64,000 nt of DNA from Acinetobacter courvalinii (GTDB taxonomy: Bacteria; Pseudomonadota; Gammaproteobacteria; Pseudomonadales; Moraxellaceae). Shown here in pieces: positions 45,961 through 53,790 of this stretch. Location: assembly GCF_014635545.1 (NCBI RefSeq), contig NZ_BMDA01000004.1, positions 124,001 through 188,000 on the forward strand. Reading direction: 5' to 3'. The number at the start of each line of letters is the position of its first letter. The first letter of the stretch is position 1. The translations under genes and the position numbers were made by a program. Under the pieces are notes generated by a model. The model was given only the letters and a program-made list of their open reading frames with translations, searched no databases and had not been told where the DNA came from.

Positions 45961-46296
45961 ACAGTTTAATCTTGCTTGAATTGAAAGTTCTCGCAATATA
46001 TTTTAGATTTTGACAAGTTTAAGATAAAACCTATTTTATAGATCTAACGGAATCGTGCCGAGTACTCATCCATTTTCAGGATATGCCTTCGGCGACCTAC
46101 TTTTCTTTCGGGAAAAGTAGGCAAAACCATTTGTCATCTGCAGAACCTGCTCACTTCTTTCATTTTTTCTTTTGATCAAGTGTACGAAGCCTTGTATTTT
46201 ATTTATACCACGCAGGCTGCAGATGACATTTCCGAGTATCGAAAAGTGTGATCAGGCAAATGGTAAATTTTGAAATAGTAGCAAATGAGGTAAAGG
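45961..46296 (+). other. 336-bp region upstream of bioA, mostly the structured repeat
   Basis: It contains the repeat at 46053-46240. The 92 bases before it are AT-rich without a recognisable element. The 56 bases after it carry the bioA ribosome region (GAGGTAAAGG). Any bioA promoter lies within or right after the repeat. Confidence 0.55.
46053..46240 (+). repeat. structured repeat, copy 1 (upstream of bioA)
   Basis: A 188-base element starting TCGTGCCGAGT and ending TTTCCGAGTATC. Hairpin A (46096-46121) has a 10-bp stem CCTACTTTTC / GAAAAGTAGG. Hairpin B has an 11-bp outer stem GTCATCTGCAG (46133-46143) with CTGCAGATGAC (46217-46227), then a two-base bulge and CCTGC/GCAGG, enclosing a ~60-base AT-rich loop. 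A second copy lies at 50160-50343 in the same orientation. No open frame is inside. Confidence 0.85.
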
Positions 46297-47592
46297 ATGA
46301 CCGATTTATTTGATTTAGAACATATATGGCATCCCTATACTTCGATGTTGAATCCACTGCCAACTTTTAAAGTGAAACGTGCCTATGGTGCAACTATTGA
46401 ACTGGAAGATGGTCGAACTTTGGTGGATGGCATGTCGTCATGGTGGTGTGCGATTCATGGTTATAACCATCCTGAACTGAACAAGGCCGTTGCTGATCAA
46501 TTGCAGAACATGGCACATATCATGTTTGGCGGTTTGACTCATGAACCGGCGATTGAATTAGGTAAACTCTTATTAAAAATTACGCCGCCGAACTTAGATA
46601 AGATTTTCTATGCAGATTCAGGTTCGGTTGCCGTAGAAGTGGCTTTAAAAATGGCCGTGCAATATTGGACTGCGTTGAATCAACCCGAGAAAACCAATTT
46701 TATTACCACGCGCTCTGGCTATCATGGTGATACCTGGAATGCAATGTCTGTCTGTGATCCAGTCACGGGAATGCATCAGATTTTTGGTACTAGTTTACCC
46801 AATCGCATTTTTGTGCCTGCGCCCCAAAGCCGCTTCGATGCAGAATGGAATCCACAAGACATTCAGGAACTCAAGCAACAGATTGAACAGCATCATCACA
46901 GTATTGCAGCCCTCATTATCGAGCCAATTGTACAAGGTGCAGGCGGCATGCGTTTTTATCATCCTGAATATTTACGTCAGGCCAAAGCGTTGTGTGAGCA
47001 ATACAATCTATTGTTAATCTTTGATGAAATTGCCACGGGATTTGGGCGCACAGGTAAAATGTTTGCGTGGGAACACGCACAGGTTGAACCCGATATCATG
47101 TGTATAGGTAAGGGCTTAACAGGCGGTTATATGACCCTGTCTGCGACCTTAACCACTAAACAAGTGGCTGAAACCATTAGTCGAGGGGAAGCAGGCGTAT
47201 TTATGCATGGGCCAACCTTTATGGCGAATCCATTGGCGTGTGCAGTTGCTTTAAGAAGTACTCAATTATTAGTGGAACAGGATTGGCAAGCCAATATTCA
47301 ACGAATTGAAAAGATTCTGGTTGAACAATTAACCGATTTAGCACAGCTTGACCACGTTGCGGATGTACGGGTTTTAGGGGCGATTGGCGTGGTTGAATTA
47401 ACCAGCAATGTGGATATGAAAACCTTACAGCAACAGTTTGTTGAACGGGGGATTTGGGTACGACCATTTGGAAAATTGGTCTATATAATGCCACCGTATG
47501 TGATTAGCGATGATGAACTCCATTATTTATTAGCACAGATGAGTGAGGTGGTGAAAAATATGCAAGGAGTAAATGCCAATGTCCTTGCTTGA
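46297..47592 (+). CDS. bioA: adenosylmethionine-8-amino-7-oxononanoate aminotransferase
   Basis: A 431-aa PLP enzyme that converts KAPA to DAPA with S-adenosylmethionine as amino donor, the second of the late biotin steps. HIWHPYTSM near residue 9, [16 protein letters not shown] near 47, the PLP region [14 protein letters not shown] near 140, [20 protein letters not shown] near 240 and the PLP Lys in [10 protein letters not shown] near 272 are all present. The end overlaps the start region of bioF. Confidence 0.97.
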   Translation: MTDLFDLEHIWHPYTSMLNPLPTFKVKRAYGATIELEDGRTLVDGMSSWWCAIHGYNHPELNKAVADQLQNMAHIMFGGLTHEPAIELGKLLLKITPPNLDKIFYADSGSVAVEVALKMAVQYWTALNQPEKTNFITTRSGYHGDTWNAMSVCDPVTGMHQIFGTSLPNRIFVPAPQSRFDAEWNPQDIQELKQQIEQHHHSIAALIIEPIVQGAGGMRFYHPEYLRQAKALCEQYNLLLIFDEIATGFGRTGKMFAWEHAQVEPDIMCIGKGLTGGYMTLSATLTTKQVAETISRGEAGVFMHGPTFMANPLACAVALRSTQLLVEQDWQANIQRIEKILVEQLTDLAQLDHVADVRVLGAIGVVELTSNVDMKTLQQQFVERGIWVRPFGKLVYIMPPYVISDDELHYLLAQMSEVVKNMQGVNANVLA

Positions 47593-48733
47593 TCATTATG
47601 CCGAGCAGCTTGAGCAACTCAAACAGCAAGGTAATTTTCGCCAATTTACTTCAAATCAACAGCAAGGACGATGGATCACCATTCAAGATCGAACCATGTT
47701 GAATCTGGCATCCAATGATTATTTAGGTCTTGCCGCTGATTTAACTTTAAGAGAAGAGTTTCTTGATACACTGAAAATCGAACGGTCGCTCTTTAGTTCA
47801 TCTTCTTCACGCTTGCTCACAGGTAATTTTGCAGAATATGAACAGTTTGAAAATAGCCTAAGCAAAGCCTTTGGCCGTGCGGCCTTACTCTTTAATAGCG
47901 GCTACCACATGAATATCGGTATTTTGCCAGCCTTAGCTGATAGTAAAACCATGATTCTGGCCGATAAACTGGTGCATGCCAGTATGATTGATGGCATTCG
48001 ATTATCAACTGCTCAATATGTACGTTATCGTCATAATGATTTGCAGCATCTGGAACAGTTATTGCAAAAGTATCATCAAGATGAGCAAATTGAACGCATT
48101 ATTGTGGTGACCGAAAGTATTTTTAGTATGGATGGTGATGAAACGGATCTAGCTGCATTGGTACAGTTAAAGCAACGCTTTGCCAAAACCATGTTGTATG
48201 TCGATGAAGCTCATGCGATTGGCGTCAGGGGTAAGCAAGGTCTTGGTTGTGCTGAACAATATGGTGTATTGGATCAGATTGATTTCTTGGTGGGAACCTT
48301 TGGTAAAGCAATTGCCTCGGTAGGCGGCTATATCATTTGTGATTCAATCATCCGTGATTATCTGATCAATAAAATGCGGCCACTGATTTTTAGTACTGCG
48401 TTACCGCCGATCTCGATGGCATGGTCAGATTTCATGTTTAATAAAGTATTGAGCATGCAGCCACAGCGTCAGCACTTGGCTGAGATCAGTCAGTATTTAC
48501 AACAGGCAGTGGTTGCCAAAGGTTTCTCTAGTCCTTCCAGCAGTCATATCATTCCAATTATTTTAGGCGAAAGCCAAGCGGCCATTGAAAAAGCACGCTA
48601 TGTACAACAACAGGGTTTTTATGCCATGCCAGTACGCCCACCAACCGTGCCACAGAATAGTTCACGCTTGCGTATTTCCTTAACCTCTTTGGTGCAAAAA
48701 GCAGAGTTGGAGCAATTGGTGGAGTGTTTGTGA
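47579..48733 (+). CDS. bioF: 8-amino-7-oxononanoate synthase
   Basis: A 384-aa PLP enzyme that condenses pimeloyl-ACP with alanine to KAPA. Recognisable parts: [12 protein letters not shown] near residue 40, [12 protein letters not shown] near 105, [11 protein letters not shown] near 182, [17 protein letters not shown] near 205 and the PLP Lys in [12 protein letters not shown] near 240. An ATG at 47573 would lie only 3 bases from AGGAG, so the ATG at 47579 (9 bases) is chosen; both overlap the end of bioA. The stop overlaps the bioC start as GTGA. Confidence 0.96.
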   Translation: MSLLDHYAEQLEQLKQQGNFRQFTSNQQQGRWITIQDRTMLNLASNDYLGLAADLTLREEFLDTLKIERSLFSSSSSRLLTGNFAEYEQFENSLSKAFGRAALLFNSGYHMNIGILPALADSKTMILADKLVHASMIDGIRLSTAQYVRYRHNDLQHLEQLLQKYHQDEQIERIIVVTESIFSMDGDETDLAALVQLKQRFAKTMLYVDEAHAIGVRGKQGLGCAEQYGVLDQIDFLVGTFGKAIASVGGYIICDSIIRDYLINKMRPLIFSTALPPISMAWSDFMFNKVLSMQPQRQHLAEISQYLQQAVVAKGFSSPSSSHIIPIILGESQAAIEKARYVQQQGFYAMPVRPPTVPQNSSRLRISLTSLVQKAELEQLVECL

Positions 48734-49482
48734 GCATCAATAAAACACTGGTTGCGCAACGTTTTGCCAAAGCAGGGCAAAGCTATGTCGAGCATGCTGT
48801 GGTACAGAAACAGATTAGTGCGCAATTATTTGAATATCTGAAAGCATATTATCCACACAACTTGGACTCAGTTCTTGAGATCGGTTGTGGTTCGGGTAAT
48901 CTCACTCATTTGTTTCAGTCCCATTTTCAGGTTGAACAGCTGTTTTTAAACGATTTATATGAGGATGTCGAGCAGCATTTTTCAAGCGTTGACAAGATTA
49001 ATTGGTTGATCGGTGATATTGAGCAACTAATGTTACCGCAATGTTTGGATGCAGTGATTTCCAGTTCTGCTTTGCAATGGATGATGGACCTGCCTGCGTT
49101 ATTGCAACGGATTCATGGGACGTTAAACCCTCATGGATATTTCGGCTTTTCTACCTTTGGTCCTGATAATCTCACTGAAATTAAGCAACTGACAGGACAG
49201 GGTTTAAATTATGTCGATCGTGATGTGCTGCAACAGCAGTTGCAACAGCAAGGCTTTGAAGTGCTATTCATCGCGCAAGAACTGAAGCAGGTTTATTTTG
49301 ATCATCCCAAATCGGTATTGCAGCATTTGAAAGCGACTGGGGTAACCGCAACAGCGAAATCACATCGCTGGACCAAGCAATCCTTGCAGAAGTTTTATGC
49401 AGATTATCAACAGTTTTATGATGAGCAGGGTTTCCGCCTGACTTATCATCCGATTTATGTGATTGCACGGAGAATAGCATGA
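48730..49482 (+). CDS. bioC: malonyl-ACP O-methyltransferase BioC
   Basis: A 250-aa SAM-dependent methyltransferase that masks the malonyl-ACP carboxyl group so fatty-acid enzymes can build the pimelate chain. The opening [23 protein letters not shown] is the BioC signature. [15 protein letters not shown] near residue 50 binds [25 protein letters not shown] near residue 112 follows family order. The start is a GTG at 48730 with GGAG five bases upstream; GTGA overlaps the bioF stop. The end overlaps bioD by four bases. Confidence 0.93.
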   Translation: MSINKTLVAQRFAKAGQSYVEHAVVQKQISAQLFEYLKAYYPHNLDSVLEIGCGSGNLTHLFQSHFQVEQLFLNDLYEDVEQHFSSVDKINWLIGDIEQLMLPQCLDAVISSSALQWMMDLPALLQRIHGTLNPHGYFGFSTFGPDNLTEIKQLTGQGLNYVDRDVLQQQLQQQGFEVLFIAQELKQVYFDHPKSVLQHLKATGVTATAKSHRWTKQSLQKFYADYQQFYDEQGFRLTYHPIYVIARRIA

Positions 49483-50123
49483 GTGCAGCAATTTATTTTG
49501 TCAGCGGCATTGATACCGAAATTGGTAAAACCTATGCCACAGGCTATCTCGCCAAGCTTTGGACCGAACAAGGGCGACGAGTGATTACCCAGAAGCTGGT
49601 GCAGACGGGGAATGTTGATGTCTCGGAAGATATCGAAAAACACCGTGAAATTATGGGCAGTGGCTGGTTTCAGGAAGACCATGACAAGCTCACCATGCCT
49701 GAAATTTTTACTTATCCTGCCTCGCCGCATTTAGCCACCCGTCTGGATGGGCGTGATCTGAATTTTGCCAAGATTGAAGCTGCGACCAAAGAGCTGGCTC
49801 AGCGTTTTGAGGTGGTGTTGTTAGAAGGTGCGGGTGGTTTAATGGTGCCTTTAACCACAGAATTGCTGACCATCGATTATATCGCTCAGCATCAATTTCC
49901 TGTGATTTTGGTCACTTCTGGGCGTTTGGGGAGTATTAACCATACTTTGTTGAGTTTAGAGGCATTAAAGCAACGTGGTTTGAGTTTGCATGCTTTAGTG
50001 TATAACTTAAAGGATGAGTCGAAAGATCCGGTGATTTCTAAAGATACCGCAGATTATCTAAGAGCTTATCTGGCAAAGCATTTTCCTGATGCGCAATGGA
50101 TTGAGTTGGAAAAGTTTAAATAA
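49479..50123 (+). CDS. bioD: dethiobiotin synthetase
   Basis: A 214-aa ATP-dependent carboxylase that closes the ureido ring of dethiobiotin. [19 protein letters not shown] is the modified P-loop near residues 7-25. [19 protein letters not shown] near residue 112 and [23 protein letters not shown] near 145 match BioD. The ATG overlaps the bioC stop (ATGA), which implies coupled translation across bioF-C-D. bioB is not in this window. Confidence 0.96.
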   Translation: MSAAIYFVSGIDTEIGKTYATGYLAKLWTEQGRRVITQKLVQTGNVDVSEDIEKHREIMGSGWFQEDHDKLTMPEIFTYPASPHLATRLDGRDLNFAKIEAATKELAQRFEVVLLEGAGGLMVPLTTELLTIDYIAQHQFPVILVTSGRLGSINHTLLSLEALKQRGLSLHALVYNLKDESKDPVISKDTADYLRAYLAKHFPDAQWIELEKFK

Positions 50124-50159
50124 TTTTAATTAGAATCAAAATAGTGGCTCTTCATGGAG

Positions 50160-50343
50160 TCGTGCCGAGTTTAAGCTAAGGTTTGGGATAAACCTGCGGT
50201 TCGCCCTACTTTGGTTTCGCCCAAAGTAGGCAAAGGCATTGTCATCCACAAAACCTGTTCTCTTTTTGTTCTTGTTTTTATTATCTCGCAGAAACAATAT
50301 ATTGCAAAATTCACGCAGGTTGTGGATGACGTTTCCGAGTATC
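50160..50343 (+). repeat. structured repeat, copy 2 (downstream of bioD)
   Basis: A 184-base element in the same orientation as the copy at 46053-46240. Hairpin A is CCTACTTTGG (50205-50214) with CCAAAGTAGG (50221-50230). Hairpin B is GTCATCCACAA (50241-50251) with TTGTGGATGAC (50320-50330), then a two-base bulge and CCTG/CAGG. Ends are TCGTGCCGAGT and TTTCCGAGTATC as in copy 1. Where the stems differ from copy 1, both strands changed together. Confidence 0.85.
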
Positions 50344-50387
50344 ATATTTCATGTGAAAGTTTCGCTTGTATAAAAGTAAGGCCTAAA

Positions 50388-51059
50388 ATGAACAAGAAAA
50401 ATAAATTAGTTCTATCCATTTTATTTGGATTTTTGATTCCAGTCTCAGCATCCTATGCTGCTGTACCGACAGATAAAACCATCATCAGTTGGATCACCAA
50501 CTTACAAGATTCAAATGCCAATCCACCCCAAGCCATTCAGATCGATTCTACTGAAGCCGTAAAACTGATCTCAGGAGAAGAAGCTTATTTATCGGGTGTG
50601 AGTTTTGAAAATGCAGGGCGTAACTTTTGGGGAGGTTATGTATTAACCCGTCCAAAATTAAAGCAGGCGCGAATCTTGAAAGCGTTTGGTGGTCAATCGA
50701 ATAGTTTTAAAGTGCATCCAACTGTTTATAAAGGTAAGCCGATTCAACTGATCGAAATTGAAAGCGCAGGCTCAGGACAGGGCACCGTAGAGTCGAGTAA
50801 AAGTCTGGTTTATTTAAATCAATGGACCAGTAAGCTGATTGCAGAGGTAGAGGAGTCTTCTTACGAAGGGCGTTATGATGATAAATCAGGAGCAGAAGAC
50901 TGTCGTACTGGTCGAGATAATTCAGGCTATTTAAATGTGATGCCTTATTCACCTTATGTTATTCGAACCACCGTGACAGGGGATGCCTGCAACAATAAAC
51001 CTCAAGGCTATAAAGTGAGTAGTAAGCTGATTCCGATTGTAATTAGTGAAATAAAATAA
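50388..51059 (+). CDS. secreted protein of unknown function
   Basis: A 223-aa exported protein. The signal peptide MNKKNKLVLSILFGFLIPVS ends at SYA near residue 24. I do not recognise the family. The mature part has mixed alpha/beta character, two cysteines far apart (AEDCRTG and GDACNNK) that could form a disulfide, and a single aromatic-glycine segment NFWGGYVLTRPK. The frame is open back to 50211 through the repeat, but the ATG at 50388 has TAAGG upstream and begins the signal peptide. It starts 45 bases after repeat copy 2. Confidence 0.75.
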   Translation: MNKKNKLVLSILFGFLIPVSASYAAVPTDKTIISWITNLQDSNANPPQAIQIDSTEAVKLISGEEAYLSGVSFENAGRNFWGGYVLTRPKLKQARILKAFGGQSNSFKVHPTVYKGKPIQLIEIESAGSGQGTVESSKSLVYLNQWTSKLIAEVEESSYEGRYDDKSGAEDCRTGRDNSGYLNVMPYSPYVIRTTVTGDACNNKPQGYKVSSKLIPIVISEIK

Positions 51060-51086
51060 AAAAAGCTAACAAGCGAACTTGTTAGC
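51052..51086 (-). terminator. terminator of the tonB-exb operon (minus strand)
   Basis: A 9-bp perfect stem GCTAACAAG / CTTGTTAGC with a CGAA loop. The T-run lies on the minus-strand side (complement of the A-run 51058-51064), so it ends the exbD transcript rather than the plus-strand gene. Confidence 0.85.
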
Positions 51087-51133
51087 ACAGGAGTAAACTT
51101 GTCATTATTGAATGAATTTCTTATTTTTATTGT

Positions 51134-51553
51134 TTAGTTATTACTGACGATGCCAATTTTGGTGACATTGCTCTGTTGAGCGAGTGCCATCACCATGGCT
51201 ATGTTTTTATATTCCGCCTGGGCATCAGGTTTAAACTTGATTTGATCCTGATCGGCTTTTTTGGCAACTGATTCAAATAAAACCTTTAGTGCCTGACGAT
51301 CAGCCACTGCCTGATCATTCCAGAAAATATGCCCTTGCGCATCGACCCGCAGATTGATGGTCTCTGGTGGTTTTTGATCTGTTGGTGGCGGTGGCGTACC
51401 ATTTGGCAAATTAATGTTAATCGCATTATTCGGAATCGGGATAGTGATAATGAACATAATCAACAGCACCAACATGACATCAATCAGCGGTGTCATGTTG
51501 ACGTCGAGCATGACATCTTCTTCATCATTTTTTGAACCCACATTCATACCCAT
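51134..51553 (-). CDS. exbD: ExbD-family biopolymer transport protein (second ExbD)
   Basis: A 139-aa inner membrane subunit of the proton channel that energises TonB. A single N-terminal helix DVNMTPLIDVMLVLLIMFIITIP (residues ~16-38) carries the essential Asp in PLIDVM. The periplasmic domain follows, ending KIGIVSNN. AGGAG precedes the ATG. It is the distal gene of the operon, 14 bases after another ExbD paralogue. Two ExbDs in one system suggest a mixed dimer or different client receptors. Confidence 0.93.
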   Translation of the reverse strand: MGMNVGSKNDEEDVMLDVNMTPLIDVMLVLLIMFIITIPIPNNAININLPNGTPPPPTDQKPPETINLRVDAQGHIFWNDQAVADRQALKVLFESVAKKADQDQIKFKPDAQAEYKNIAMVMALAQQSNVTKIGIVSNN

Positions 51554-51567
51554 GTGTGATTCTCCTA

Positions 51568-51996
51568 TTATGGTGTGGTCGCAGGTGGGGTCGTGACAAA
51601 TGCAATTTTGCCAATACCCGCTTGCTGAGTTGTACTGATTACCTGATCAATCGCGTCGTAATGTGTCAGTTGATCGCCACGAATATGAACCTCAGGCTGC
51701 GGACGTTTTTGTGCTTCGGCCTGTAAGCGTGCAAGTAAGGTTTCCTTATTTGCAACATGTTGTTCATTCCAGAAAATATCACCCGTTTTATTCACTGAAA
51801 GCTGGATATTTTGTGGTGTGGTGGCATAAGGTGTATTTTTTTCTTCAGGCAGTTTTACTGGAACGGTGTGTGTGACCACTGGCACTGTAATTAAAAAGAT
51901 AATCAGTAGTACCAGCATGATGTCGACTAACGGGGTGGTATTAATTGTTCCGATCACATCATCATCATTTTGATCTGAATTAATCATCATGCCCAT
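51568..51996 (-). CDS. exbD: ExbD-family biopolymer transport protein (first ExbD)
   Basis: A 142-aa paralogue of the downstream ExbD. The transmembrane helix TINTTPLVDIMLVLLIIFLITVP contains the conserved Asp. The periplasmic domain reads NIQLSVNKTGDIFWNEQHV and later HIRGDQLTHYDAIDQVI, parallel to the second copy but with low residue identity, so this is not a recent duplication. GGAA lies before the ATG, and it starts 11 bases after the exbB stop. Confidence 0.93.
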   Translation of the reverse strand: MGMMINSDQNDDDVIGTINTTPLVDIMLVLLIIFLITVPVVTHTVPVKLPEEKNTPYATTPQNIQLSVNKTGDIFWNEQHVANKETLLARLQAEAQKRPQPEVHIRGDQLTHYDAIDQVISTTQQAGIGKIAFVTTPPATTP

Positions 51997-52007
51997 AATG
52001 GTGTTCC

Positions 52008-52883
52008 TTATTTAGAATCACGGTTTGGATGGTTACTGTTTAAGTCACCGCTGAGGAGTACGGCATGTAGGTCCGAACCAAATGAGCGAACATTGTCCAT
52101 AACCGCTTTATTACGACGGGTTAACCAGTTATAACCAAGTACAGCTGGAACAGCCACAGCGAGACCAATTGCGGTCATAATCAGTGCTTCACCCACAGGT
52201 CCAGCAACTTTATCAATCGATGCTTGGCCTGAAATACCGATCGCTGTAAGCGCATGATAAATCCCCCAAACTGTTCCAAATAAGCCGACAAATGGCGCGG
52301 TTGAACCCACAGTAGCAAGGAAGGCTAGACCATTGCTTAAGTGACTTTGTACTTTTTCGATTGCACGTTGGATTGAAATGGTCACCCATGTGTTGAAATC
52401 AATACGCTCTAATAAGGTACCGTCATGGTGTTTGGTCGAGCGGATGCCTTTTTCTGCAATATAACGATAGCTACTGTTTGCATTTAAACTATCGGCTGCA
52501 CTATTTAAAGATTCCGCTTCCCAGAAATTACGCTCAGCTTCTGTAGCATGGCGCTTGATTTTACTTTGTTGAAATACTTTCGACAGAATGATGTACCACG
52601 TCCCAATCGACATCAGGACTAAAATAAACAAGGTTGATTTCGCGACTAAGTCACCTTCGCGCCACAGGGCTTCCAGGCCATAAGGATTATGGACTTTTTC
52701 AACAGTTGCAGGTAATGGTGGCGGGGTTGGTGTTGCTTGTGCTGTGGCATCAGTCGCTACAGTTGTTACCGCTGTGGTTTGCGTAGTTTCATCGGCCCAC
52801 ACGGTTGCAACGGGCAGTAAGGTACTTCCTGCAATCAGGCCAATTGCTGCGATTTGAGAAATACGTTTTGCTGTGTTTGTCAT
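52008..52883 (-). CDS. exbB: ExbB-family proton channel subunit with N-terminal extension
   Basis: A 291-aa MotA/TolQ/ExbB protein. Unlike short ExbBs, it begins with a signal-like helix (ISQIAAIGLIAGSTLLPVATVWA) and a Thr/Ala/Pro-rich periplasmic stretch to about residue 75. The three channel helices follow: LFILVLMSIGTWYIIL, GLAFLATVGSTAPFVGLFGTVWGIYHAL and EALIMTAIGLAVAVPAVLGY. The start at 52883 has GGAGA 8 bases upstream; the frame extends to 52919 without support. It works with both ExbDs and TonB. Confidence 0.93.
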   Translation of the reverse strand: MTNTAKRISQIAAIGLIAGSTLLPVATVWADETTQTTAVTTVATDATAQATPTPPPLPATVEKVHNPYGLEALWREGDLVAKSTLFILVLMSIGTWYIILSKVFQQSKIKRHATEAERNFWEAESLNSAADSLNANSSYRYIAEKGIRSTKHHDGTLLERIDFNTWVTISIQRAIEKVQSHLSNGLAFLATVGSTAPFVGLFGTVWGIYHALTAIGISGQASIDKVAGPVGEALIMTAIGLAVAVPAVLGYNWLTRRNKAVMDNVRSFGSDLHAVLLSGDLNSNHPNRDSK

Positions 52884-52923
52884 CTTTAAATTCTCCAAAA
52901 ATTTGTTTGTTCGATACATTTAA

Positions 52924-53637
52924 TTAGGAAAGCGTGAATGGATATTCGATTTCGTACCATTCTTGTTGTGGTACACCGTCTTTCATTGCTGCTTTAAAAG
53001 TACACAGGCTATACGCTTTAATAGCCGCCTTATCTAAGCTTTTACTGCCACTTGATTTTTTGACTTTTGAGTCAATGACTTTGCCTGAACCATCAACCAG
53101 TACACGAATACGCACCGTACCTTCTTCTTCATTCATCAAGGCTTCACGAGGATATTCAGGTTTTTGACAGCCCGCTTCGCCTTCAGAAACGCCGCGTGAA
53201 ATTCCTGCCGGTTTAGCTGGAGCCGCAGGTGCGGCAGGCGCTGTTGGAGCAGCAACAGGACTTGGACTTGCTGCAGCAGGCGTAGGTGTTGGTGTAGCAA
53301 CAGCCGTTTTGGTCGGTTGAGCTGGGGCTGGTTTTTGCACAGGTGTGACTTTCTCCACCTGTTTAGGTGGGTCAGGCATTTTGGCCACTTTTTCGACCAT
53401 TTTCGGTGGCTCGGGTGGCTTTTCTTTAGGTTTTGGTTCCTCTGGTTTTGGAGGCGGTGGTGGTTTGATGTCCTGAATAATCTGTAGTTCTACAGGCTTA
53501 TCGACAGGCTTGCTAAAGTCGGTCGCTAAACTTGTCATCAGAATATAGGCGATAATGAGATGTAGAAATAACACCAAACCAATACCAACAAGGCGTTTGG
53601 CAGGTTGATTTTCATTCTCAGAAAAGGGGATGCCCAT
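52924..53637 (-). CDS. tonB: TonB energy-transducing protein
   Basis: A 237-aa protein that carries the proton-motive force from ExbBD to outer membrane receptors. One N-terminal helix (LVGIGLVLFLHLIIAYILM) is followed by a periplasm-spanning Pro/Lys/Glu-rich region starting IKPPPPPKPEEPKPKEKPPE and a Pro/Ala-rich stretch. The C-terminal TonB domain runs from about residue 155 (CQKPEYPREALMNEEEGTVR to YEIEYPFTLS). AGGAGT precedes the ATG at 53637. It lies 153 bases after the receptor gene and 40 before exbB. Confidence 0.94.
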   Translation of the reverse strand: MGIPFSENENQPAKRLVGIGLVLFLHLIIAYILMTSLATDFSKPVDKPVELQIIQDIKPPPPPKPEEPKPKEKPPEPPKMVEKVAKMPDPPKQVEKVTPVQKPAPAQPTKTAVATPTPTPAAASPSPVAAPTAPAAPAAPAKPAGISRGVSEGEAGCQKPEYPREALMNEEEGTVRIRVLVDGSGKVIDSKVKKSSGSKSLDKAAIKAYSLCTFKAAMKDGVPQQEWYEIEYPFTLS

Positions 53638-53790
53638 AATTACTCCTGAAATTGTAATCATGAATTCATCGTCGTTTGGAGGAAGGGATCAATTAAAAAT
53701 TGATACTGACCACTTTAATGTTCAATGAATCAGAGGATTACGGTGAACCACTACGACAGAACAGTAGTCATGCCATAGTGGCGAAACGTA

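Noticed and set aside
50211-50387. 59-codon extension of the secreted protein into repeat copy 2
   Set aside because: It reads through the hairpins of the repeat; a normal signal peptide with its own ribosome site starts at 50388.
53701-53790. Possible terminator between the TonB-dependent receptor and tonB
   Set aside because: Short CCACTA/TAGTGG pairing around a long loop and no T-run on the minus strand; not convincing.
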